From contig NZ_BMPQ01000019.1 of NCBI RefSeq assembly GCF_014647675.1, positions 1 to 45,578 of the forward strand: a stretch of DNA of 45,578 bases, in the 5' to 3' direction. Source of the DNA: Streptomyces flaveus (GTDB taxonomy: Bacteria; Actinomycetota; Actinomycetes; Streptomycetales; Streptomycetaceae). Numbering within the stretch: position 1 is the first letter of the stretch; the number at the start of each line of letters is the position of its first letter. The notes below the pieces were generated by a model. The model saw only the letters and a list, made by a program, of their open reading frames with translations, was not told the DNA's origin and made no database searches. Positions 7,940 through 17,205 of the stretch are shown here, in pieces. The position numbers were made by a program, and so were the translations under genes.

Positions 7940-8960
7940 CCGACGAACGCGTTGGTCGAGGCGGTGACCGCTGCCTTCGGCACCGTCGATGTGGTGGCGA
8001 GAGGCCGGGCGGCCGGGGCAGCCTGTCCGGACTGCGGTCGCTTCTCGGACCGGGTGCACGACTGCTATCAGCGCAGGTTGAAGGATCTCCCGCTCGGTGA
8101 GCAGAGCGTCGTGATCTGGTTGACGGTCCGGCGTTTCATCTGCGGAGCGGCGGATTGCCCGCGCCGCACGTTCGCCGAGCCGTTCACCCGGTTGACCGCC
8201 CCGTACGCGCGGTTCACGACTCGGCTCAACCACACCCTGGAGCGCATCGGGCTCGCGCTGGCTGGACGGGCCGGCGCCCGGCCGGCCGCCCAACTGGGTC
8301 TCGGTGCAGGGCGGATGACCTTGTTGCGCAGGGTCATGGCGCTGCCGGATCCGCAGTTCAGCACGCCGCGGGTGCTGGGTGTGGACGACTTCGCGATCCG
8401 CCGGGGGCAGACCTACTCCACCGTCTTGACCTGCGGAGAAACCCATCGCGTGGTCGATGTGCTCCCGACGCGCGAAGCGCGGCCGCCGGCCGCATGGCTG
8501 ACCAGCCACCCGGGCGTGGAGATCATCTGCCGGGACCGGGCGGGCGCCTATGCCGAGGGCGCCCGGCTCGGCGCCCCCGATGCCCTCCAGGTCGCCGACC
8601 GGTTTCACCTGTGGCAGGGCCTCGGCCGGGCCGTGGAGACCTGCGTTCGCCGCTCACCGGGAGTGCTTACGAGCACCGGCACCGCTCAAGCTGGCGAGCG
8701 CCGACACTCCGCCGGACGGCTCGGAGCCTGCCGACCGGGAGCCGGTCGGCAGACGGGCTCAGCGCAAGAAGGCTGCGCATGCCCTGGTCCACGAGCTGCT
8801 CGCGCAGGGCCACTCGCGCCGGGCGATCGCCCGCCACCTGGGCTGGGGCCTCAACACCGTGCTGCGCTACGCGCGCGCCGCGCACTGGCAGGACACCCTC
8901 CGCGAAAACCGCCCCCCGGCCCAGCAGACTGGACCCCTACAAGCCCTACTATGTCCCGAC
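7940..8960 (+). pseudogene. ISL3-family transposase, frameshifted and truncated
   Basis: The first frame has the zinc-ribbon (CPDCGRFSDRVHDCYQRRL, then CGAADCPRRTFAE) and the DDE core landmarks VLGVDDFAIRRGQTYSTVL, VEIICRDRAGAYAEGA and QVADRFHLWQGLGRAVE, all typical of ISL3-family transposases. Near 8640 the homology moves to another frame (AAHRECLRAPAPL, then AIARHLGWGLNTVLRYARA, an HTH insert), and near 8920 to a third (SRLDPYKPYY). The usual C-terminal part with the catalytic Glu is not found; the sequence runs straight into an IS3-type piece. Two frameshifts plus truncation make it inactive. Terminal inverted repeats were not identified. Confidence 0.85.
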
Positions 8961-8963
8961 CGA

Positions 8964-9225
8964 GGGGGCTGGCTCGATCCGGCCGCCGTCATCGACATCG
9001 CCTCCCGCCGGGTCATCGGCTGGGCGACGGCCGATCACCTGCGAACCGATCTGGTCGCCGACGCCCTCACGGCGGCCTGCCGACAGCGTCGTCCCACCCG
9101 GACCGGTGATCTTTCACTCGGACCGTGGCAGTACACCAGCCAGCAATTCGCCACTCTGGCAACGGAGTTCGGCGTCCGCCTGTCCGTCGGCCGTACCGGG
9201 CAGTGCTCGACACGAATCCCTGGAC
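8964..9225 (+). pseudogene. IS3-type OrfB transposase fragment
   Basis: A DDE integrase-core fragment of an IS3-family OrfB: VIDIASRRVIGWATADHLRT, then in a different frame PVIFHSDRGS, then back to QYTSQQFATLATEFGVRLSV and GRTGQC. These correspond to the region around the second Asp of the DDE triad (HSDRG) and the helix after it. Small deletions on both sides of HSDRG break the frame. Its 5' end abuts the ISL3 remnant, so one element probably inserted into, or recombined with, the other. The catalytic Glu region (NALAES) is lost after GQC. Confidence 0.8.
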
Positions 9226-9592
9226 CAGCCGGGCCGCCGCCCGCACCGCGACGCCGCGTGCACGCCGGAAGCCGGGTACGTGTCAGAAGCCGGATCCCGG
9301 GTCAGAGCCCCCGCAACCACCGCGCCGGCCGGCACCAGCATGCACGCAAAGCAGCCCGCCGGCACCGGAACACCCCCCTCAAACCACGCAATCCAGCAAG
9401 GCCCCGCCAACCACCCGGCCCCGACCACACACCGCGCACGCGCCTTCCGGAGAATCTGTGCAGGAGTGCCACATGGGCTGCACACAGCCTTTCGGCAGCC
9501 CCGTTAGCGTTGCTGCCGCTCGATCTCGCGTGCGACCTTTCCCGGGCCGCAGCCCGGCGGGTCGACGGCACGTCAACTCAGGAAGACCGCAC
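9226..9592. other. No gene recognised; mobile-element edge and promoter region
   Basis: The 367 bases between the transposase fragment and the SCO2400-family gene show no convincing coding frame. The left part is presumably transposase debris; the right part should carry the promoter of the gene starting at 9593. Confidence 0.5.
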
Positions 9593-10462
9593 ATGGACTA
9601 TTGCTCCTCGTGTCACCGGCATCTCAACGGCGCCCTCGTGTGTCCCGGGTGCGGCGCGTACGCCCCGGACATCGCTCCCCCAGCGGTCGAAGGTCGCGCC
9701 CTGCCGACGACGACCGAAACGGCGGTGACCGTAACGTCGCAATGGTTCACGGCCTCCCGGACGCGGCACGGTAGCGATCTTCGTGACGAGGCAGCGGGCG
9801 GCGACGGCACGGATGAGGTCCCGCACACCGGCCCTTCCGGTGGCCTGGAGGCCGCGCCACAGGGGCGGGCAGCGCGGCGTCGCCAGCTGGCACGATGGAA
9901 GAAGAACAAACGCCGGGCCGTGGTCGCGGCCGCTGTCGCACTCGTCGGGGGCGGCTTGACTATCGCCGCGCTGGACCGGCCCTCGACCGACCGAGCCCAG
10001 GAAGCAACGGCTCCGGACGACACGAACAAGGACGGCACCTACAAGGGCGTCCTGGAGGAACCGCAAGCACTGCCCACGCTTCCGGCACCGACCCAGCCCG
10101 ATACCCGCCGGTCTTCGCGCACGACTCCCCCCGTACGACATCCCGCGGCCGACCTGCAGCGTGAGGAACCCCCCGCCCCCGTGCGCCGCACGACGCGGAC
10201 GATCACCCGGCCCGACGCCGCAGCCCCTGCTCGACCGAATCCGGCTCCGGCGGCGCCGGCGACGTCGGTCGCGCAGCCGCAGACCGACTCACCGACCTCC
10301 CCCGAGACGGACCAGGGCGGCACCGGCAGGACAGCGGAGCAGCCGCCGCCGGCCGCCGACGGCACGGATTCGGGAACGTCCTCCGGGGCCACCCAGCCCA
10401 GCCCCTCCCCGGCCGCGACGTCCCCGGCGGAGATCTGTCTGCTCGTGGTGTGCATTGGCTGA
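9593..10462 (+). CDS. SCO2400-family membrane protein with zinc-ribbon N-terminus
   Basis: A 289-residue protein of the SCO2400 family, conserved in Streptomyces and of unknown function. It begins MDYCSSCHRHLNGALVCPGC, a CxxC...CxxC zinc-ribbon-like knuckle, followed by a polar stretch. A basic segment (RRRQLARWKKNKRR) then precedes one TM helix (AVVAAAVALVGGGLTIAAL). The C-terminal half is a long, low-complexity Pro/Thr/Ser-rich region expected outside the cell, ending EICLLVVCIG. The ATG at 9593 has AGGAAG nine bases upstream. The order ribbon inside, TM, extended tail outside suggests a membrane-anchored signalling or scaffold protein, but this is inference. It is the first intact gene after the mobile-element block. 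Confidence 0.8.
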   Translation: MDYCSSCHRHLNGALVCPGCGAYAPDIAPPAVEGRALPTTTETAVTVTSQWFTASRTRHGSDLRDEAAGGDGTDEVPHTGPSGGLEAAPQGRAARRRQLARWKKNKRRAVVAAAVALVGGGLTIAALDRPSTDRAQEATAPDDTNKDGTYKGVLEEPQALPTLPAPTQPDTRRSSRTTPPVRHPAADLQREEPPAPVRRTTRTITRPDAAAPARPNPAPAAPATSVAQPQTDSPTSPETDQGGTGRTAEQPPPAADGTDSGTSSGATQPSPSPAATSPAEICLLVVCIG

Positions 10463-10609
10463 GCACGCTGCACCTCGCTCCCCTGCGTCCTCGGAGAGCT
10501 CATGCCCGAGCCTCAAGTCCACCTGGCCTCAGCAGCGTGACCGAGGCCACGGCTGTCGCAGCGCGTGACACCCTCGCCTCCTGGCATCGTGGAGTGTAGA
10601 CATGGGCGC

Positions 10610-13411
10610 ATGCTCCGCCACTTGGGTCGATCCCAGGCTCAGTCGACCTCCCCTGCCAACGGTCTGCGCGCACGGCTCCGGCGTTCCGGTGCTCGCCGGA
10701 CACACGAGCAGCGAGCGCGGCAGGTATCGCACGGGCCTGGCGAAGAGCAAGGGCCGCCTGCGGACGGGCCCCGGCGGAAGCCGGCCGACAGGTTCAGGTC
10801 GGCGTTGAGCGGGCGCAGCGTCGCCGGGCAGGTCTTCGTACTGCAGGTCGTGATCGTGCTGATGCTGGTCGTGGCCGCGGTGGTGGCGCTGGTGCTGCAA
10901 GTGCGATACGACAGCACAGAGGAAGCCCGCAACCGTTCGCTCGCCGTTGCCGAGACGTTCGCCAATGCCCCGGGTCTGCGCGAGGCATTGCGTGGTTCCG
11001 ACCCCACGGCTGTGCTCCAGCCGCGTGCCGAAGCCGCACGCGTGCGGTCAAAGGTGGACTTCATCGTTGTGATGAACATCGACGGGACCCGCTATACGCA
11101 CCCGAAACCGGACAGGATCGGCAAGAAGTTCGTCGGGACCGTGGAACCCGCGCTGGCCGGCCGTTCCATCACCGAGGAGATCGAGGGAACCATCGGGCCG
11201 CTGGTGCAGGCCGTGGTTCCGGTCAAGGCTCCCGACGGATCGGTCGTGGGACTGGTGTCGGCCGGTATCACGACCGCCAATGTGGGTGGCGTCGCGGATC
11301 GGCAGCTGCCGATCCTCCTCACGGCCGCGGCCGCGGCACTCGGCCTGTCCACGGCGGGTACAGCGCTGGTGAGCAGACGACTGCTGCGCCAGACCCGTGG
11401 TCTGGGTCCGTACGAGATGACCCGGATGTACGAGCACCATGACGCCGTGCTGCACGCCGTCCGGGAGGGAGTGATCATCGTCAGCGGTTCGGGGCGGTTG
11501 GTGCTCGCCAATGACGAGGCCCGGCAGCTGCTCGGCCTGCCCGCCGACGCCGAGGGCCGGCAGGTTCTCGAACTCGGTCTTGACGCGGACACCGCCGGGC
11601 TCCTGGCCTCGGGACGCGTCGCCACGGACGAGGTGCACCCGGTCGGAGACCGGCTGCTGGCGATCAACCAGCGGCCCACGGACCGTCAAGGGGGCCCACC
11701 CGGAAGCGTCGCGACGCTCCGCGATACGACTGATCTGCGCGCCTTGTCCGGACGGGCCGAGATGGCACGTGAACGCCTCAAACTGCTCTACGACGCCGGG
11801 GTCGGCATCGGCACGGGTCTGGACGTCGCTCGCACCGCCGGAGAGCTGGCGGAGGTGGCCGTCCCGCGGTTCGCGGACTTCGCCACCGTGGACCTGGCCG
11901 ACGCCGTGCTGAACGGGGAGGAGCCGAACAAGGTCAGCGATCTGCGCCGCACAGCGTTCAGCGGAATCCGTGAGGACGCCCCTCTGTACCCGGTGGGCGA
12001 GCGCATCAGATTCGTCGCTTCCTCACCCCAGGCCCGTAGCCTCAGCACCGGCCAGGCTGTCGTCGAGCCGAACCTCAAGGACGCCCCCGGGTGGCAGGCC
12101 CAGGATCTGGAACGCACCGAGCAGGTCGTCGCGTACGGAATCCACTCGCTGATCACGGTCCCCCTGCGGGTGGGAGGCCTGGTGCTGGGCGTGGCCAACT
12201 TCTGGCGCTCTCAGAAGCCTGAGCCCTTCGACACGGAGGAGGTGGCCCTGGCCGAGGAACTGGTCGCCCGGGCCGCGGTCTCCATCGACAACGCGCGCCG
12301 CTACACCCGCGAGCACACGATGGCCGAGACGCTGCAACGAAGTCTGCTGCCGCGCAACCTGCCCGAGCAGAATGCGCTGGATGTCGCCTACCGCTATCTT
12401 CCCGCGCAGGCGGGGGTGGGCGGGGACTGGTTCGATGTGCTGCCGCTGCCCGGCGCCCGGGTCGCACTGGTCGTGGGCGATGTCGTCGGCCACGGTCTGC
12501 ACGCCGCGGCCACGATGGGGCGGTTGCGTACCGCGGTGCACAATTTCTCCGCCCTGGATCTGCCGCCCCATGAACTCCTCGGGCTTCTCGACGAGTTGGT
12601 GGGTCGCATCGATCAAGACGAAGCGGAGGACAGCGGTGCCGTGATCACCGGCGCCACCTGTCTGTACGCGATCTATGATCCGGTCTCCCGGCAGTGCAGT
12701 GTGGCCCGCGCAGGCCACCCGCAGCCGGCACTGATCCGGCCCGACGGCAGCGTCGAGTTCCTCGAGGTACCGGCGGGTCTCCCGCTGGGGCTCGGCGGCC
12801 TGCCGTTCGAGACGGCCGATCTCGAGCTGGCCGAGGGCAGCCGTCTCGTTCTGTACACGGACGGGCTTGTCGAGGACCGGGAACGGGACATCGACATCGG
12901 GCTCGAGCTGCTGCGCACCGTGCTGGCCGGGGCCGACAGGTCGCCGGAGGACACCTGCCGGGTCGTACTCGACGCGATGCTTCCGGCTCGGCAGAGCGAT
13001 GACATCGCCTTGCTCGTGGCCCGTACCAGTGCGCTGTCGGCGGACCGGATCGCCGACTGGCAGGTACCCTCCGACCCGGCAGCCGTTTCCGACGTACGCG
13101 AATCAGTCACCCGGCAGCTCGCTCAGTGGGGGCTGGACGACTTGGCGTTCGCGACGGAGCTGATACTGAGCGAGCTGGTCACCAACGCGATCCGTTACAG
13201 CAGCGGCCCCGTCCGTGTCCGTATGCTGCGCGACCGGAGCCTGATCTGCGAAGTCTTCGACAGCAGCAGCACCTCACCCCATCTGCGTTATGCGGCCACC
13301 ACCGACGAGGGCGGGCGCGGCCTGTTCCTCGTCGCGCAGCTCGCCGAACGCTGGGGAACCCACTACACCCCCACTGGCAAGATCATCTGGGCGGAACAGC
13401 CGCTGCCCTGA
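10610..13411 (+). CDS. Sensor/PAS/GAF/SpoIIE phosphatase with C-terminal HATPase (RsbU-RsbW type)
   Basis: A ~930-residue signalling protein predicted to control an anti-sigma/anti-anti-sigma switch. In order: TM1 (GQVFVLQVVIVLMLVVAAVV), an extracytoplasmic sCache/CitA-like domain (RYTHPKPDRIGKKF), TM2, a PAS domain (VREGVIIVSGSGRLVLANDE), a GAF domain, a PP2C/SpoIIE phosphatase (GGDWFDVLPLPG, GDVVGHGLHAAATMG, LYTDGLVEDR, QSDDIALLV) and a C-terminal HATPase_c_2 kinase domain (SELVTNAIRYS, GGRGLFLVAQL). Having phosphatase and RsbW-like kinase in one chain implies opposing control of a partner. The start is uncertain: GTG 10565, ATG 10610 and TTG 10805 are all in frame, and the last begins just before TM1. 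Confidence 0.9.
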   Translation: MLRHLGRSQAQSTSPANGLRARLRRSGARRTHEQRARQVSHGPGEEQGPPADGPRRKPADRFRSALSGRSVAGQVFVLQVVIVLMLVVAAVVALVLQVRYDSTEEARNRSLAVAETFANAPGLREALRGSDPTAVLQPRAEAARVRSKVDFIVVMNIDGTRYTHPKPDRIGKKFVGTVEPALAGRSITEEIEGTIGPLVQAVVPVKAPDGSVVGLVSAGITTANVGGVADRQLPILLTAAAAALGLSTAGTALVSRRLLRQTRGLGPYEMTRMYEHHDAVLHAVREGVIIVSGSGRLVLANDEARQLLGLPADAEGRQVLELGLDADTAGLLASGRVATDEVHPVGDRLLAINQRPTDRQGGPPGSVATLRDTTDLRALSGRAEMARERLKLLYDAGVGIGTGLDVARTAGELAEVAVPRFADFATVDLADAVLNGEEPNKVSDLRRTAFSGIREDAPLYPVGERIRFVASSPQARSLSTGQAVVEPNLKDAPGWQAQDLERTEQVVAYGIHSLITVPLRVGGLVLGVANFWRSQKPEPFDTEEVALAEELVARAAVSIDNARRYTREHTMAETLQRSLLPRNLPEQNALDVAYRYLPAQAGVGGDWFDVLPLPGARVALVVGDVVGHGLHAAATMGRLRTAVHNFSALDLPPHELLGLLDELVGRIDQDEAEDSGAVITGATCLYAIYDPVSRQCSVARAGHPQPALIRPDGSVEFLEVPAGLPLGLGGLPFETADLELAEGSRLVLYTDGLVEDRERDIDIGLELLRTVLAGADRSPEDTCRVVLDAMLPARQSDDIALLVARTSALSADRIADWQVPSDPAAVSDVRESVTRQLAQWGLDDLAFATELILSELVTNAIRYSSGPVRVRMLRDRSLICEVFDSSSTSPHLRYAATTDEGGRGLFLVAQLAERWGTHYTPTGKIIWAEQPLP

Positions 13412-13554
13412 GAGCCGGGAACCGGTCGCAGAGCGTCCGGGGCCGGTTGTTCGCCCCGTGAACGGGGGCAATTTCAGTGCAGGGACCCGCAGTTGGTCCC
13501 GGACATGGCTGTCCACCCTTCCGGGCGGGGCCCTTCAGCTGTCAGACTCCGCAG

Positions 13555-14958
13555 GTGCCAGACTTCGACATACTCGTCATCGGATCCGGTCCGGGCGGCC
13601 AGAAGGCCGCCATCGCCGCTGCCAAGCTCGGCCGCCGGGTCGCCGTCATCGACCGCCCCAACATGGTCGGCGGAGTCTCCATCCACACCGGGACCATCCC
13701 CTCCAAGACCCTGCGTGAGGCGGTCCTGTATCTGACCGGCCTCACCCAGCGTGATCTGTACGGCCAGAGCTACCGTCTCAAGGAGGACATCACCGTCGCC
13801 GACCTGACTGCGCGCACCCAGCATGTGGTGGGCCGCGAGGTCGATGTCATCCGCAGCCAGCTCTCCCGCAACCACGTCTCCCTGTTCGCCGGCACCGGCC
13901 GCTTCGTCGACGACCACACCGTCGCGCTGCGCGAAGTGAACGGCCACGAACGGCTGTTGAGCGCCGGGCACATCGTCATCGCCACCGGCACCCGCCCCGC
14001 CCGGCCCGCCAGCGTCGAGTTCGACGAGCGGACGATCATCGATTCGGACAACGTCCTCAATCTGGAACGGGTGCCACGTTCCATGGTCATCGTCGGTGCC
14101 GGAGTGATCGGCATGGAGTACGCCTCCATGTTCGCCGCTCTCGGCAGCAAGGTCACCGTGGTCGAGCAGCGGCCCGGGATGCTCGACTTCTGCGACGTCG
14201 AGGTGATCGAGTCGCTGAAGTACCAGCTGCGGGACCTGGCCGTCACCTTCCGGTTCGGGGAGACCGTCGCCGCGGTCGAACGTCATCCGCGGGGCACGCT
14301 CACCATCCTGGAGAGCGGCAAGAAGATACCCGCGGACGCCGTGATGTACTCCGCGGGCCGCCAGGGCCTCACCGACGACCTCGAACTCGACAAGGCCGGC
14401 CTGTCCGCCGACCGGCGCGGCCGGATCAAGGTCGACGAGCACTACCGCACCGAGGTGCCGCACATCTACGCCGTCGGCGACGTCATCGGCTTCCCGGCGC
14501 TGGCCGCGACCTCGATGGAGCAGGGGCGTACGGCGGCGTACCACGCCTGTGGCGAGCCGGTGAACCAGATGGACGGCCTCCAGCCGATCGGCATCTACAC
14601 CATCCCGGAGATCAGCTTCATCGGGCGGACCGAGGACCAGCTCACCGAGGATTCCGTGCCGTACGAGGTCGGCATCTCCCGCTATCGCGAACTGGCCCGG
14701 GGGCAGATCATCGGCGACTCGCACGGCATGCTCAAACTGCTCGTCTCGCCGGAGGACCGCAGGCTCCTCGGCGTGCACTGCTTCGGCACCGGGGCCACCG
14801 AGCTGATCCATATCGGGCAGTCCGTGATGGGCTGCGGCGGCACGGTCGACTACCTGGTCGACGCGGTGTTCAACTACCCCACCCTCGCGGAGTCCTACAA
14901 AGTCGCCGCCCTGGATGCGACGAACAAGATCCGGCAGATCGACCGGCTGAGGGATTGA
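13555..14958 (+). CDS. sthA: Si-specific NAD(P)+ transhydrogenase-like flavoprotein
   Basis: A 467-residue cytosolic FAD enzyme of the pyridine nucleotide-disulfide oxidoreductase family, closest in pattern to soluble transhydrogenase (SthA), which exchanges hydride between NADPH and NAD+. It shows the FAD motif GSGPGGQKAAIAAAKLG, the NAD motif VIVGAGVIGMEYASMFAALG, the second FAD motif HIYAVGDVIGFPALA and the dimerisation domain (YTIPEISFIG...). The redox-disulfide site reads GGVSIHTGTIPSK: both positions that hold Cys in lipoamide dehydrogenase are Ser42 and Thr47, which fits a non-disulfide enzyme. The GTG start has little Shine-Dalgarno sequence, so it may be leaderless or weakly translated. 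Confidence 0.88.
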   Translation: MPDFDILVIGSGPGGQKAAIAAAKLGRRVAVIDRPNMVGGVSIHTGTIPSKTLREAVLYLTGLTQRDLYGQSYRLKEDITVADLTARTQHVVGREVDVIRSQLSRNHVSLFAGTGRFVDDHTVALREVNGHERLLSAGHIVIATGTRPARPASVEFDERTIIDSDNVLNLERVPRSMVIVGAGVIGMEYASMFAALGSKVTVVEQRPGMLDFCDVEVIESLKYQLRDLAVTFRFGETVAAVERHPRGTLTILESGKKIPADAVMYSAGRQGLTDDLELDKAGLSADRRGRIKVDEHYRTEVPHIYAVGDVIGFPALAATSMEQGRTAAYHACGEPVNQMDGLQPIGIYTIPEISFIGRTEDQLTEDSVPYEVGISRYRELARGQIIGDSHGMLKLLVSPEDRRLLGVHCFGTGATELIHIGQSVMGCGGTVDYLVDAVFNYPTLAESYKVAALDATNKIRQIDRLRD

Positions 14959-15015
14959 TTCAGGAACTGATGAGGAGGAGATCGCGTCGATGACGGCGTC
15001 CGATTCGAGTCACCT

Positions 15016-15331
15016 GATTCCTCCGAGGATGCCCCGGTCTTCAGGCCGGGGAGGAATCGGACTCCTGCGGAGCAGGGCAGGGAACGAGGTTTCGCCCTCA
15101 GGGCCAAAGACCGCCCACACGGTCGGGTAAGCTGACTGCCGTGCGTTGCGAGAACCAAGCGCGTACGCCGTGCTGATCGAGAGCCAAGACAGCACATGCA
15201 CCTCCAAGCTTTGCGGTACGAACCCGGGCTGGTTTCAACCCGGCTGGTGCTGATCGTGGAAGACCTATCGGGTTGCTGACCCGCAGGCAGCGTGAGCCAG
15301 GAATCCCCCTGTTTCAGCTGGGGGAGGATTC
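15016..15331 (+). mobile_element. IS200/IS605-like scar with two GGGGAGGA-type hairpins
   Basis: Two hairpins with the same right-hand ending flank ~240 bp with no open gene. The first (15016-15058) has inner arms CCCCGGTC/GGCCGGGG around TTCA and outer arms GATTCCTCC/GGAGGAATC. The second (15301-15331) has GAATCCCCC...GGGGGAGGATTC. The second, and the frame before it (RRQREPGIPLFQLGED), look like the right end of streptomycete IS200/IS605-type elements, where the tnpB tail runs into a palindrome that also ends the omega RNA. No TnpA or TnpB domain remains, so this is either a solo end or a PATE-like non-autonomous derivative. The boundaries are approximate. Confidence 0.5.
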
Positions 15332-16344
15332 AATTACGCTCGTGGGGTCCTGTCCGCGCGGCCGTACCCGCGGGCCGCGTATGCAGGAGTCTTGTCGTAG
15401 CCCTCTTGTTGGCCTGTGCCCTGCTGCCGGTGGGCCCCGCGACCGCCTCCGGATCCCGTGACGCCGGCCCGGTCGGCTGGGCTTTTGTCAACGGCGGCAC
15501 CACCGGGGGCGCGGGCGCCGGGCCGGAGTCGGTGTGGACGGTGTCGACGCGTGCGGAGCTGAAGGAGGCGCTGGCCAACCGCGGCGAGGCGACCGCGCCC
15601 AAGGTCATCCGGGTCGAGGGAGACATCAGCGGCCATGAGGCCGGCGACGGCACGCTGCTCGGTGAGCAGGACTACGCCCTGGCGGTGATCACCGGCAGGA
15701 ACATCTGGATCGACCACTGCACGTTCACCGACGGCCGCTACCCGGATCGCACGGCACCGCCCGGCTTCCACGGCGAGCGGGTGCAGCGGCATGACGGGCT
15801 GCTGGACATCGAGGACGGTTCGGACTTCATCACGGTGTCCGACAGCCGGTTCACCGATCACGACAAGGCGGTCCTCATCGGGTCAGGTGACGGGCGGGGC
15901 GACCGCGACCGCGGGCATCTGAAGGTCACCTTCGTCCGCAACCTGTTCACCGACATCGGGCAGCGCGCTCCGCGCGTCCGCTTCGGGCAGGTGCACGTGG
16001 TCAACAACGTCTACCGGGGCCGGGGCGGGGACACCGGGTACGCGCTCGGCATCGGGGTGGAGTCCGCGATGGTCTCCGAGAGGAACGTGTTCCTGTACGA
16101 GGGCCCTGACGCGAGCTCTGCCTTGGTGGTCGCGATCTACGGGGGTACGCGCTTCAGGGACACGGGTTCCTGGCTGAACGGCCGCCCGGCCGGACTCGAC
16201 GCCGCGGCGGCGGCCGAGGCGGCCGACGGGTTCACGACCGACACCGGCTGGGCGCCCGCCGACGTCTACCCGTACCGTTCGCTGAGGTCGCCGGGCGCGG
16301 TGCGGTGGCACGTCCTGAACCACTCCGGCCCCCGCCACCGCTGA
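15292..16344 (+). pseudogene. Pectate lyase family 1 (PL1), internally deleted
   Basis: A 350-codon frame with a secretion signal (LVVALLLACALLPVGPATA) and PL1 pectate lyase sequence: GWAFVNGGTTGGAG near the start, then VWiDHCTF-type INIWIDHCTFTDG, DHDKAVLIGSGDG and RAPRVRFGQVHVVNN with the catalytic Arg region. Relative to the usual parallel beta-helix, about 80-100 residues are missing between EQDYALA and VITGRNIWID, including the calcium-site Asp region before WIDH. The N-terminus is also odd, because the only in-frame start (GTG 15292) lies in the IS200/IS605-like end; the native start was probably lost. Likely inactive against pectate. Confidence 0.7.
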
Positions 16345-16389
16345 ACGGAGCGGGAGCGTCACCGCGCCGTTTCATGGGGACGTACGGCT

Positions 16390-17205
16390 TCAGGGCTTTC
16401 GGGCGACGCCGCCCAGGGCGATCACCTCGCCGGCAGTGCCGGCCGTCGTGGGGTCGGGGCGCCAGTCGGTGATGGGTACGACACCGGGCTCCAGCAGCTC
16501 CAGGCCGTCGAAGAAGCCCGCCAGTTGCTGCGGACTGCGCAGGTGGTACGGGGCCGCGCCGCTCTCGTTGTAGAGGCGGGTGGCTTCGGCGTTGGCCTGG
16601 TTGGTGTCCACGCTGTCGTTGAACGCGAAGTAGCTGCCGGAGGGCAGCGCCGCCATGAGTGTGCTGACGATGGACCGCGCTTCGCCGTAGTCGGCGATGT
16701 GCCCGCTGACCTGCATCAGTGTGAGTGCGACCGGCTGCGACAGGTCGAGGGTGCGGGCTGCTTCCCGCAGCACGGCGCCCGGGTCGTACAGGTCCGCGTC
16801 GATGTAGTCGGTCACTCCCTCGCGGGTGCTGGTCAGCAGTGCCTGGGCGTGGGCCAGGACCAGGGGGTCGTTGTCGACGTAGACGATGCGGGCGTCGGGG
16901 GCCACCCGCTGGGCGATCTCATGGGTGTTGTCCGCCGTGGGCAGGCCCGTGCCGATGTCGAGGAACTGGCGGATCCCGGTCTCACCGGCCAGGTGGCGCA
17001 CGGCGCGGCCGAGGAAGGCCCGTGAGTCGCGGGCGAGGTCGGTGATGCCGGGGAAGACCTCGCGGAAGGCGTCACCGGCTTCCTCGTCGACGGGGTAGTT
17101 GTCCTTGCCGCCGAGCCAGTAGTTCCAGATCCGGGCCGAATGCGGCACCGCTGAGTCGATCTTCGCTGACGCCGCGGTGTCGGGGGCGGACGAGTCCTGC
17201 GTCAC
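16390..17205 (-). CDS. SAM-dependent methyltransferase, DUF574 family
   Basis: A 271-residue predicted methyltransferase of the DUF574 group, very abundant in Streptomyces and often next to small or XRE/DUF397 genes. It has the family opening SARIWNYWLGGKDNYPVD and the SAM-binding Rossmann motif FLDIGTGLPTADNTHEIA, followed by the acidic ribose-binding strand RIVYVDNDPLVLAHA. The substrate is unknown. The GTG start at 17203-17205 has a perfect AAGGAGG seven bases upstream and overlaps the stop of the preceding 48-residue gene (GTGA), so the two are coupled. It converges on the damaged pectate lyase gene. Confidence 0.93.
   Translation of the reverse strand: MTQDSSAPDTAASAKIDSAVPHSARIWNYWLGGKDNYPVDEEAGDAFREVFPGITDLARDSRAFLGRAVRHLAGETGIRQFLDIGTGLPTADNTHEIAQRVAPDARIVYVDNDPLVLAHAQALLTSTREGVTDYIDADLYDPGAVLREAARTLDLSQPVALTLMQVSGHIADYGEARSIVSTLMAALPSGSYFAFNDSVDTNQANAEATRLYNESGAAPYHLRSPQQLAGFFDGLELLEPGVVPITDWRPDPTTAGTAGEVIALGGVARKP

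Noticed and set aside
13474..14811. Long reverse frame opposite the transhydrogenase-like gene
   Set aside because: Antisense shadow; all recognised FAD/NAD motifs are on the + strand.
15161..15240. TnpB zinc-ribbon-like codons (CTSKLCG) in the scar
   Set aside because: The pattern is too short and the frame has stops close by; not enough to claim a TnpB remnant there.
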